Origin: Lycium barbarum | Taxonomy: Eukaryota > Streptophyta > Magnoliopsida > Solanales > Solanaceae | Assembly: GCF_019175385.1 (NCBI RefSeq) | Contig: NC_083339.1 | Span: 24,705,637 to 24,769,636 of the forward strand | DNA length: 64,000 bases | Direction: 5' to 3' | In this document: piece after piece, positions 43,887 through 55,248 of the stretch | Layout of the letters: each line of letters begins with the position of its first letter | Numbering within the stretch: position 1 is the first letter of the stretch | Program-made: the position numbers and the translations under genes | The notes under the pieces: model-generated | Seen by the model: the letters and a program-made list of their open reading frames with translations, nothing else | What the model was told of the DNA's origin: nothing | Databases searched by the model: none

Positions 43887-45430
43887 ATCTTTTTGAGGCA
43901 AACTAATAAGAAAAGTAAGACAATTTTTTTAGGACAGAGGGAGTATAAGAAGGCCCGCGCGTGATACTGAAGCCAGTTATGGCATTTCATTGGATCCAAA
44001 ATAAAGAGAAAAGAGATAGGGTCCTAATAAGAAAAAACAAAAATGAGACTTGAGAGGCTCGACCAACTAATTATTCCGAGCAGCTCATGTTAAGAAGCAA
44101 TTGTCATTATATCATTGATGATGCTTTAAAAAACAATAATTTGGCATCGTTCGTCATTCTTACAATGAAAGACATAAGATCTATGTGATAGTGAAACCAT
44201 AGTATTTAATACGTATATGATTGATATGGAAAATGACTTTAAATTCATGCTATCACGCTGAAGAAGAAGTGACTCGGTAAATTAGGAAGGAAAACGTTGA
44301 ATATGTTTGCCTTCTTTTCAATACTGTTTCATGATTTAGCAAATAATTGAGCGGATGGTGTCTTAAATTAGTTTCTAATGAACCTCCATCCGTTTCTATG
44401 AGAGTCTCTATCTTTATCTTTTGTTTTAGTTTGATTTGTATGGAAGACAATTTTGATGTTTTTTCATGTATTTCTAATTAGTGACGAAGGTGGAAATTTA
44501 ATTAAAAATGTAAATAATTTTTTAAATGGGTGCATACATCAATATTGTTACTATGAATGGGGGCACTGATTGTTTTTCTTCAAATTGAGCTATTCGTTCA
44601 TTCAAAAAAATGTCTTTCGAAAAAAAATGAAGGTTCCAAGAAAAGTGTAAGTAATAACCGCTGAGTTTTCAACATTGCACCACTGATTGTCGCGTATTTT
44701 CGATTACAAGTTATTATTAAATAGTGGATTAACTTTTTTTGAATTACCATATTACCCATATATTTTTAGCCTTTCAAAATAAAGAGAGATTAAGGCCAAT
44801 ATTAACTTTATATTACAATCAAACGTTAAATTAAAATGTAGCTATCAATCTGAAAGTCTTATAATTCGTTTTGATCTGTATTGTTTTTAGAAAGGATCTG
44901 GGTTTTCTTCTTCTTCTTTTTTGTTTTGGTTAAGCTATTGAGATATGGGTCAGTTTTGTTGATTTAAAAAATTATTGGCAAGTAGTAGCAATAGCACAAA
45001 GGACCTGACTCAAGACATTTAGGTGACTTTGAACACCTTTAACCGCTTGACTTTAAAAAAATAATAATTGTCGAGAATGTTCAAGATTTAACATATATTT
45101 TTAAAAAATAATATTAATCTATATAGATCAAATATGTCCCTGAACTATGCAAAATGAAACAAATTTGCTATCTGATAAGAGTTAGGGTCAAATATGTTCT
45201 CGACGCTACTAGTTGGGTTCACTAGTACAAACTCCTGAAAAAAAAAAAACTGTTTACCAACTGTGGAATCTGAATGGTCGTCAGAAATTGCTGATGCAAA
45301 AGTATGTAGGTGTTGGAGCCCGACATCTTACATAGAAACATCAAAGACCGGCTCAAATAAGTAAAAGAAGACACTATACACAACTACAATTATTAGACCA
45401 ACAAAACTTTCTAAGAAGAAAGAATAAAAG
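43887..45430. repeat. Segmental duplication, copy 2
   Basis: Colinear with copy 1 without the hAT element. Its left border lies inside Stowaway sequence and its right border is the insertion point of element A. The last five bases AAAAG (45426-45430) should be the target duplication of element A. Confidence 0.85.
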
Positions 45431-47879
45431 TGTCACGACCCGACTAGGGGGCCATGATGGGTACCCGGAGCTGACTACCGAGCACCTCACATTAGGCTAA
45501 TCATCATACTCAACCTGAATATATATAAACCCCAAAGCTATAGATAGATATACATAAGTCCTCACGGCTACAAAATGATATACAAGTATACAATGGAGGA
45601 TTTATGAGACCATACTATCCACACATACGTATCCACGAGCCTCTACTAGAGTACTAGACATAAGGACGGGACAGGACCCCGTCGTGCCCAAATATGTACA
45701 CAAAATAATGCATCAAAATAGCACCTCCGGAATAATGGAGTGCTTCTGAAATTCTGCTGATCAGCTCCTATGGATCTGGGCCACCTCCCTATCTACCTGT
45801 AGGCATGAACACAACATCCAGAAGAAAAGGACGTCAGTACGAACATTGTACTGAGTATGTAAGGCATGAACAACAATAATACATCGATGAAATAAGGAGA
45901 CATCAAGTAAGGAACAACCTGTATCTGACTGTCACTTAAGACTGAATAATGCATGCTAACTTACTTCATAAACATCATCATATCATGTATGCATATCTAT
46001 AAGCTGACCGACCATATAGGTACGGTGTGATCATTATTAGCCCGCGTCCAGGGCTCCCGCTTCTGGGGTAACCATCTCATGCCGCCCACTAGTGGTGTCT
46101 GCCCGACCAACTAGGCACGGTGTAATCATAAGCCGCCTGCATTCGCGATGTCATGCCCGGCCATCTAGGCGCGATGTAATCGTATGCAGCCCACCTTCGC
46201 GGTGACATGCCCGTCCATCTAGGCACGGTGGAATCGTATCATCATATACATCTCATAAAGCATGCATAAGAACTTAAGACAAATTATAATTCTATCGGGG
46301 TGATGTAAGGTCGAGAACCCCCAATTCCATTATGGAGTAGTCATAATCATCTTGCCTCACCTTGAAGGGACTAGCGTTATAAGGTGAGTGTAACAACAAT
46401 GAATATCATCAAGGAATCATTAACTTCATAATATCATATCATAGGCTTTGGAACCTTTAGACATAGACTCATCGTCGTTATTATTCATCTCATGAGAAGC
46501 TCTTTATAAACATGGACTCGTAGTTCTCGGAATGTAAGAAAGCCATGGAATAATAAAGGAAGTCATGTCATAGGAATCATGCCTTAGAAAAAAGAAGGGA
46601 CTAGCCTTACATACCTTTACATTTCGCTAACTTTATCACTTGAACGCTCCTCTTCAATATTCACGTTTCTACATTCAAGGGAGTTCGTACTAAAATTAGA
46701 TAATCGATAACATAAGTATGCTTGAACTAAAGCTAACGAAAATTGGACAACATCTCCTTTGTTTCTACAACTTTCTCCATATCGTATAATAACTCCCAAA
46801 CACCAATAATAACATTCATAATCTCATAATCAACAACCTTCATCAACCATACATTATTCAATTCCCTCAATTCCTATTCCAAGGTCATCCATAACCATGG
46901 TCATAATACAACATTACGTTCATCCTCCTATAATATTTCTCCCATGTTCTTAATATCATTTATAACAAGATTATACTCATAACATCTCAAGAATTATGAT
47001 TCATGTCAACTAACATTCAAGAATACCATAATTTCACACTTGAGCTCCATATTCCACTTTCTTCTATAATCTAAGTCTTCCGACCATTCAATATGCCAAA
47101 TAACATGCAATGATCATGAAACTCACCTTTGATTGTTTGGGAGAAAGTTTTGGATGAAAATGCTTCACTTGAAGAGAAATCCTAGCTTCAATCCAAAGAG
47201 ATTTCTTGACTCTAGCAACCCTTAAGAGATTCGTTGCACTTGATTTCCTTGGATTAATGATGTTGCTCCTTGATTTCCCTTGGATTCTTGAAAATGAAAT
47301 GTGTGGAATGTTCTAGAGCCTTGGAGAGAAGTGGAGAAGTGTGGAAATGAAAATAATGAAGTGGGAACATCATTTTATACTTGAAAATAACTCAGCCCGT
47401 CGGGACCTTCACAGACACTTATACGGTCCGTATAAGTGACCGTACTTCACCATCAGAGAAACAACATTTCTGTTGGGTGTTATACGGACCCTTATACGGA
47501 CCGTATAACGTTATATGGACCGTATAAGTGGTCGTATAACTCCACTTTCCTGAAATGATTTCCGTCACTCGTTTGATCTCCAATCCATATGGAACCTTCT
47601 TAGCGCTTGTTTAACACTTCATTAGCAATCTAAGGAGTGTTATAAATCTTCCTCAAGACATTATTAAATCCACATTAGCCCGGTACCGTGCAAGCCCTTC
47701 TTAAAACACAACTTATGCTTTACATTCTTCGACGAACTTTCTTCTCTTGCCTCAAATGTCTTTGGAATCTTAATTAGAACCATTAAATGCTACTTCTTAC
47801 TTAAAGAAACACCATATAATTCTTACCCTGCGTTAGTCTATCTACCATACGACGACATGAAATTTTCCGAGGTGTAAAA
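45431..47879 (-). repeat. 3' LTR of element A
   Basis: Plus-strand text begins TGTCACGACCCGACTAGG and ends GGTGTAAAA, where the related solo LTR has GGTGTAACA. The length is 2449 bp. Near 47416-47540 are several near-palindromes built on TTATACGGTCCGTATAA. Confidence 0.9.
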
Positions 47880-47880
47880 T

Positions 47881-47902
47881 TCTTCCCCCCCCCCCCCTTT
47901 TA
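47881..47902 (-). promoter_or_regulatory. Polypurine tract of element A
   Basis: AAAAGGGGG...GAAGA on the minus strand, including a run of 13 G, lies directly before the 3' LTR as required for plus-strand DNA priming. Confidence 0.8.
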
Positions 47903-48090
47903 AAAACATTCGTCCTCGAATGTTAAGTTCTTGGGAATTTTACAAAAAATTCGCTAGAGTTTCCCCTGTAATGTGGCACTACCATCTTGTCACAACAGCC
48001 CACAATAACAGTGCCTCACAGGGCTACAACACAATAGCACTAAATTATGGCCACACACGACCAAAAACATGAAAATAAAGCATACATACC

Positions 48091-51000
48091 TCATAATGTT
48101 GATGTCTCATCTTGGATCTCTTCCAGGGGTGGAAACAAATGTGGATATTTGGACTTCATACTTTCTTCCACTTTCCAAGTCATTTCTTCTCGGTTATTGC
48201 TTCTCCACAAGACTTTGACTAAAACTACTTCTTTGTTTCTAAGCTTCCGCACTTGCCTATCTAGTATGGCAATAGGCACTTCTTCATAAGCCAACTTCTC
48301 AGTAATCTGGACATCATCTATCGGCATGATTCTAGTAGGATCCCCAACACATATACGGAGCATTGATACATGGAAGACTGGATGGACTGATTCAAGTTCT
48401 GGAGGTAAGTCCAGTTTATATGCTACTTGGCCTACCTTGCGGATAATCTTATAAAATCCAATGTATCAAGGACTCAACTTTCCTTTCTTACCAAATCTCA
48501 TCACGCCTTTAATTGGTGATACCTTTAGGAATACCCAATCATCAACTTGGAATTCTAATCCTCGTCGACGGTTGTCTGCATAAGACTTTTGGCGACTTTG
48601 GGCTGTCACTAACCGATCTCGGATAACCTAGACCTTTTCCACTGCTTGTTGAATCAACTCAGGGCTTATTAGCTGTACCTGTCCTACTTCAAACCACCCA
48701 ATTGGGGATCTACACTTCCTTCCACATAGAGCTTCATACGGGGCCATCTGAATACTGGAATGATAGCTATTGTTGTATGCAAACTCAATAAGAGGTAAGT
48801 GGTCATCCCAACTACCACCGAAATCTAACACACATGCCCGTAACATATCTTCCAAGGTCTGAATAGTACGTTCGGCTTGCCCATTAGTTTGCGGGTGAAA
48901 TGTTGTGCTAAGCTTTACCTGAGTACCCAAACCTTCTTGGAAAGACTTCCAGAATTTGGCTATAAATTTTGCTCCTCTATCTGTGGCCATGAAGTATCAC
49001 AATCTCCTTAAGATACAACCTTGCATAATCCTCTGCCGAATATGTGGTTCTGACTGGAAGGAAATGAGCTGATTTCGTGAGTCTGTCGACAATCACACAT
49101 ATGGAGTCATACTTACGCCGGGAACGAGGTAACCCTACAATGAAATCCATGTTGATAATTTCCCATTTCCAGGTTGGAATTTCCATGGCTTGCAATAATC
49201 CTCCTGGCTGTTGATGCTCAATTTTCACTTGTTGGCAATTTGGGCATTGGGCTATGAATTCTGCTATGTCTTTCTTTATTCCATCCCACCAATACATTAG
49301 TTTGAGATCGTGGTACATCTTTGTCGCTCCTGGGTGAATGGAATACCGAGAGTAATGATCTTTTTCTAAAATTCGACGACGTAGTCCTGCAACATTTGGA
49401 ACACATAGCCTGCCTCCGTATCTAAGAACTCCATCAGTAGAAATCTCAAATGGCTACTTCTCTTTCTCATAGAGTGTATCTCTATAGTGGATCAACTGGG
49501 AATCCTCATATTGGCGCTCTTTTACTTCCATATCTAAGGATGAAACAGTTGGGTTATGAATACCAATTCCTGTATTACCCGAATCAATTAAGCGAACTCT
49601 GAGTTTGGCTAACTGGTGAAGCTTACGGATTAATTCTTTCTTCTCCGAAGGGACATCACATAGACTTCCCATTGATTTGCGGCTAAGCGCATCAACTACT
49701 ACATTCGCTTTTCCGGGGTGGTATAAAATACTTACATCATAATCCTTTAATAATTCTTACCACCGCCTCTGTCGTAAGTTTAACTCTTTTTGCTTGAAAA
49801 TGTATTGGAGACTTTTGTGATCCGTATAAATGTCAACATGAACGCCATACAAGTAGTGGCTCCACATCTTTAGTGCATGAATAACCGCGGCCAATTCAAA
49901 ATCATGGGTCGGATAATTCCTTTCATTTTTTCGTAACTGCCAGGAAGCATAGGCAATGACTTTACCGTGCTGCATCAACACACATCCTAACCCAACACCA
50001 GAGGCATCACAATATACAACATAACCATCTGGCCCTCCTGGAAGTGTCAGGACTGGGGCTGAAGTTAATCTATCCTTCAATTCTTGGAAGCTATGTTCAC
50101 AGACATTAGTCCATTGAAATTTTGCTGATTTCTGACTTAGCTTTGTCAATGGTGCCGAAATAGAGGAAGACCCTTCCACAAATCTTCTATAGTAATCTGC
50201 CAATCCCAGAAAACTATGGACTTCTGTAGGCGTCGTAGGCCTTGGCCAAGTCTTTACAGCCTCAATTTTTTGGGTATCAACTCGAATGCCATCAGCTGAA
50301 ATAACATGGCCCAGAAAAGTCATAGAATTACGCCAAAATTCACATTTCGAAAACTTTGCATACAATTCTCGAGTCCGAAGAATACCACGGATAATACGTA
50401 AATGGTCTGCATGCTCTGATTCTGTCCGAGAATATACTAGAATATCATCAATGAACACGATCACAAACAGATCTAAGTGAGGCCTGAATACATTATTCAT
50501 CAGGTTTATAAACACTGTCGGAGCATTAGTCAACTCAAATGACATCACCCGAAATTCATAATGGCCATATCTCGTTCTGAAAGTTGTTTTGGGAATATCT
50601 TCTTATCTAACTCTCACTTGGTGATACCCCGATCTTAGATCAATTTTGGAAAACCATTTGGCACCCTGTAACTGATCAAACAAATTATTGAACCTTGGAA
50701 GCGGGTATTTATTCTTTATCGTCACCTTGTTCAACTGCCTATAGTCAATGCACATCCGTAGGGAACCATCTTTCTTTCTCACAAATAGGACGGGTGCTCC
50801 CCATGGTGACGAACTGGGCCTAATGAATCCCTTCTCAAGCAAATCTTTCAGTTGTGCCTTTAACTCTTTCAATTCTGTAGCAGCCATTCTATAAGGAGGG
50901 ATAGAGATTGGTTTAGTATCCGGTAACACGTCAATAGTAAAGTCAATCTCTCTTTCCGGAGGAAGTCCTGGAAGTTCATTTGAAAATACATCCGAAAATT

Positions 51001-51627
51001 CATTCACTATCGGGACGGATTGAAAAGTCGGTGGCTTTGCTTCGGTGTCATGAACTCGGACTAAGTGATAAATATAGACTTTAGCTCTCATCTTACTTGC
51101 CTTAAGGTAGGAAATAAACCTACCTCTGGGAGACACTGTATTACCTTTCCATTCAAGCACGGGTTCTCCTGAAAATTGGAATTGAACAACTTTCATTCGG
51201 CAATCGACATTGGCATAACATGAGGCCAACCAATCCATACCCATAATCACATCAAAATCTAACATTTCCAGCTCAACTAGACCAACTTTGGTCTGACGAT
51301 CACATACCACAATTATACAATTCTTGTATACTTGTCTAGCTACTACGTGATCACCAACCGGAGTAGATACCTCAAAAGGTTTAATTGGCTCGGGTTTCAC
51401 CCCAATACAACCAGCAATATAGGGAGTAATATAAGATAACGTAGAACCTGGATCTATCAATGCATAAACATCATGAGAGAATATGGATAATATACATGTA
51501 ACCATATCCGGGGAGGACTCAAGATCCTGGTATCTGGCTAAAGCATAAATACGGGGCTGGGCGCCACCTGAACTGGATGCTCCCCCTTTGCCCCTACCAC
51601 GGCCTACCGGAATCTGGAGAGTCTGCC
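48091..51627 (-). pseudogene. Element A pol remnant
   Basis: In coding order: protease with [15 protein letters not shown] near 51460. RT follows with [40 protein letters not shown] and FIDDILVYS near 50440. RNase H has [14 protein letters not shown] near 50000. Integrase has a zinc site HPGATKMYHDL...CPNCQQVK near 49240-49330 and TDRGAKF near 48980. The C-terminal block KVLWRSNNREEMTWKVEESM near 48140 is the chromodomain-like end. Stops at about 50588 and 49757 and a deletion or shift near 48990 break the frame. The nested gag remnant follows at higher coordinates. Confidence 0.9.
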
Positions 51628-53080
51628 CTAAGAAGAACCAACTGCTGATCCTGTGGGCTGAATCCCAACTCTGCCACTCATCGATGGACAATCTCGCATC
51701 ATATGCCCAACCTGCCCACAAGCATAGCAAGCATCTGAACCTCGGCGACACTGACCGGAATGTAAGTTACAGCACTGGCTACATCGCGGCACTGGTGGTC
51801 TCCGCTGGCTAGGATCACCTCCAAATTGGGGACCGGAGACTCTTGAACTCTGACCCGGACCTGAATAAATAGGGCGGTCAAATCTTCTGCTCGCAAACCG
51901 AGAAGGTGCACTCGTCGCGGACTGGCCCGAATATCTGGAATACTGTTGCCGCTGACCCTCTCTATGTTCACCACTAGCAGATCTGGCCCTCTTACTCTGC
52001 CCTCTGTCAATGTCACGCTCACCCCTCTGCGCAGTGGCAGAGCCAGGATTTTCGCCGAGGGGGTTCAAAATATAAAAAAGTAAACATACGAAGAAGCCTA
52101 AGGGGTTCAACGTCTACTATATATACATAAAAAATAATTTTAACCTTGTAAAAACAGTGTTTTTTTCGCCGAGGGGGTTCGGATGAACACCCTCGGCATA
52201 GTGTGGCTCCACCACTGCCTCTGCGGTCGTTGCTGCTCCCCTAAATTCTGGGCGTGGGCCTGAATACGGGAAATGTCCATCCCCTCTTGCAATGAAGCTG
52301 TCAAGCAATCTTTGAATAAATGTGGCCCTAAGCCACTCACAAATCTGTGTACCCTATCTCCCATCTCAGCCGCCATAGTCGGAGCATACCTAGCCAATGA
52401 ATTAAAGTGAAGGCTATACTCCCGAGCACTCATATTCCCTTGCTTTAAATTTAGAAACCTGTCAACTCGGGCCCTTCAAACCTCGGGTGGAAAATAATGA
52501 CCAATAAAAGCTTTCAGGATCTCTTGCCAAACTGGGGAGGTGCATTTTCCTTTCTTGAAGATATCCAGTTATTATACCAAAGAACCACCACGTCCCGGAG
52601 TCTATAAGATGCCAACTCCACAGATTCAGTATCGGAGGCATGGATGATTCTCAACGTTCTCAACATCTTATCAATAAAACCTTGCGGGTCTTCATCCGGC
52701 TTTGACCGAAAAATTTTTGGGGGATTCAAACTCATAAAGTTACGGGCTCTAGCACTAGTCTCCCTATCACCTGGACCCGTACTCTATTGCTGTGCATGAG
52801 CGGCAACTAACTGTGTCAATAGCTGAATAGCTTCGGTCATTTGCTGACCCGAAGCAACTGGTAAAGGAATTGGAGGCATAGGAGCTGAAACTGAAGCCCC
52901 CTCTTGCTCTTCCAGAATAGGTGGAGTATGTGAGGTATTGTATGGAACCTCATTATGAGATTCACCCTCTTCTATATCTGTTGGTGGCTCCTTCCCATCC
53001 GCCTTTCTGTCGTAGCCTTGCCCTTCTGGGCGGCTGTGGCTTTTCTCTTTACCGGCATCGCTGAAATCATAACACACCAT
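51628..53080 (-). pseudogene. Element A gag remnant
   Basis: Coding starts near 53080. After an in-frame stop near 52783 the capsid region reads RSKPDEDPQGFIDKMLRTL and YRLRDVVVLWYNNW. A frame change near 52540 precedes EYSLHFNSLARYAPTM. A hAT MITE (52032-52217) splits the gene. The zinc knuckle [14 protein letters not shown] (C-x2-C-x4-H-x4-C) remains near 51692-51733. The MITE plus its 8-bp duplication adds 194 bp, itself a frameshift. Confidence 0.85.
52032..52217. mobile_element. hAT-type MITE in element A gag
   Basis: Terminal repeats CAGTGGCAGAGCCAGG and GGCTCCACCACTG are flanked by an exact 8-bp duplication CCTCTGCG (52024-52031 and 52218-52225). The 186-bp body has GAGGGGGTTC-type motifs near both ends. 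It resembles a MITE widespread in nightshades. It inserted after element A. Confidence 0.9.
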
Positions 53081-53250
53081 TAGGGAGGAGAAAATCTTAT
53101 AACATGGCTCTATCGCACGATCTAGTAAGAATAAGAATGGTTATTTTTCCTAGATGCCCCGCAGCCTCTTGTTTATAAGTGTGGCACGCTTCACACTCAT
53201 AAACGAGACTCTACTTGACACGGCTCGTAGACACACCCTAGGACGGAACT

Positions 53251-53262
53251 GCTCTGATACCA
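53251..53262 (-). promoter_or_regulatory. Primer-binding site of element A
   Basis: TGGTATCAGAGC on the minus strand, complementary to the 3' end of plant initiator tRNA-Met, lies four bases inside the 5' LTR end. Confidence 0.9.
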
Positions 53263-53266
53263 CTTT

Positions 53267-55248
53267 TGTCACGACCCGACTAGGGGGCCATGATGGGTAC
53301 CCGGAGCTGACTACCGAGCACCTCACATTAGGCTAATCATCATACTCAACCTGAATATATATAAACCCCAAAGCTATACATAGATATACATAAGTCCTCA
53401 CGGCTACAAAATGATATACAAGTATACATTGGAGGATTTATGAGACCATACTACCCACACATACGTATCCACGAGCCTCTACTAGAGTACTAGACATAAG
53501 GACGGGACAGGACCCCGTCGTGCCCAAATATGTACACAAAATAATGTATCAAAATAGCACCTCCGGAATAATGGAGTGCTTCTGAAAATCTGCTAATCAG
53601 CTCCTATGGATCTGGGCCACCTCCCTGTCTACCTGTGGGCATGAACACAACGTCCAGAAGAAAAGGACGTCAGTACGAACATTGTACTGAGTATGTAAGG
53701 CATGAACAATAATAATACATCGATTAAATAAGGAGACATCAAGTAAGGAACAACCTGTATCTGACTGTCACTTAAGACTGAATAATGCATGCTAACTTAC
53801 TTCGTAAACATCATCATATCATGTATGCAAATCTATAAGCTGCCCGACCATATAGATACGGTGTGATCATCATTAGCCCACGTCCAGGCCTCCCGCTTCT
53901 GAGGTAACCATCTCATGCCGCCCACTAGTGGTGTCTGCCTGGCCAACTAGGCATGGTGTAATCATAAGCCGCCCGCCTTCGCAGTTTCATGCCCGACCAT
54001 CTAGGCGCGGTGTAATCGTATGCAGTCCGCCTTCGCGGTGACATGCCCGTCCATCTAGGCACGTTGGAATCATATCATCATATACATCTCTTAAAGCATG
54101 CATAAGAACTTAAGACAAACTATAATTCTATCAGGGTGACGTAAGGTCGAGAACCCCGATTCCATTATGGAGTAGTCATAATCATCTTGCCTCACCTTGA
54201 AGGGACTAGCGTTATAAGGTGAGTGTAACAACAATGAATATCATCAAGGAATCATTAACTTCATAAAAATATCATATCATAGGTTTTGCAACCTTTAGAC
54301 ATAGACTCATCATCGTTATTATTCATCTCATGAGAAGCTCTTTATAAACATAGACTCGTAGTTCTCGGAATGTAAGAAAGCCATGGAATAATAAAGGAAG
54401 TCATGTCATAGGAATCATGCCTTAGAAAAAAGAAGGGACTAGCCATACATACCTTTACATTTCGCTAACTTTATCACTTGAACGCTCCCCTCCAATATTC
54501 ACGTTTCTACATTCAAGGGAGTTCGTACTAAAATTAGATAATCGATAACATAAGTATGCTTGAACTAAAGCTAATGAAAATTGGGCAACATCTCCTTTGT
54601 TTCTATAACTTTCTCCATATCGTATAATAACTCCCAAACTCCAATAATAACATTCATAATCTCATAATCAACAACATTCACCAACCATACATTATTCAAT
54701 TCCCCCAATTCCTATTCCAAGGTCATCCATAACCATGGTCATAATACAACATTACGTTCATCCTCCTATAATGTTTCTCCCATGTTCTTAATATCATTTA
54801 TAACAAGATTATACTCATAACATCTCAAGAATTATGATTCATGTCAACTACTATTCAAGAATACCATAATTTCACACTTGAGTTCCATATTCCACGTTCT
54901 TCTATAATCTAGGTCTTTCAACCATTGAATATGCTAAATAATATGATATGATCATGAAACTCACCATTGATTGTGTGGGAGCAAGTTTTGGATGAAAATG
55001 CTTCACATGAAGAGAAATCCTAGCTTCAATCCAAAGAGATTTCTTGACTCTAGCAACCCCTAAGAGCTTCCTTGCACTTGATTTCCTTGGATTAATGATG
55101 TTGCTCCTTGATTTCCCTTGGATTCTTGAAAATGAAATATGTGGAATGTTCTAGAGCCTTGGAGAGAAGTGGAGAAGTGTGGAAATGAAAATAATTAAGT
55201 GGGAACATCATTTTATACTTGAAAATAACTTAGTCCGTCGGGACCTTC
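53267..55248 (-). repeat. 5' LTR of element A, first 1982 bp
   Basis: Matches 45431-47410 closely and stops abruptly at GGGACCTTC, where element B begins. About 470 bp of this LTR should continue on the far side of element B. Confidence 0.9.

Noticed and set aside
49218..49406. Small open frames on either strand inside the gypsy and copia elements
   Set aside because: They are shadows of the pol and gag frames and lack their own motifs.
53251..53262. TGGTATCAGAGC as part of a tRNA gene
   Set aside because: Only the 3'-end complement is present; no cloverleaf surrounds it. It is the primer-binding site of a retrotransposon, as is 63341-63352.
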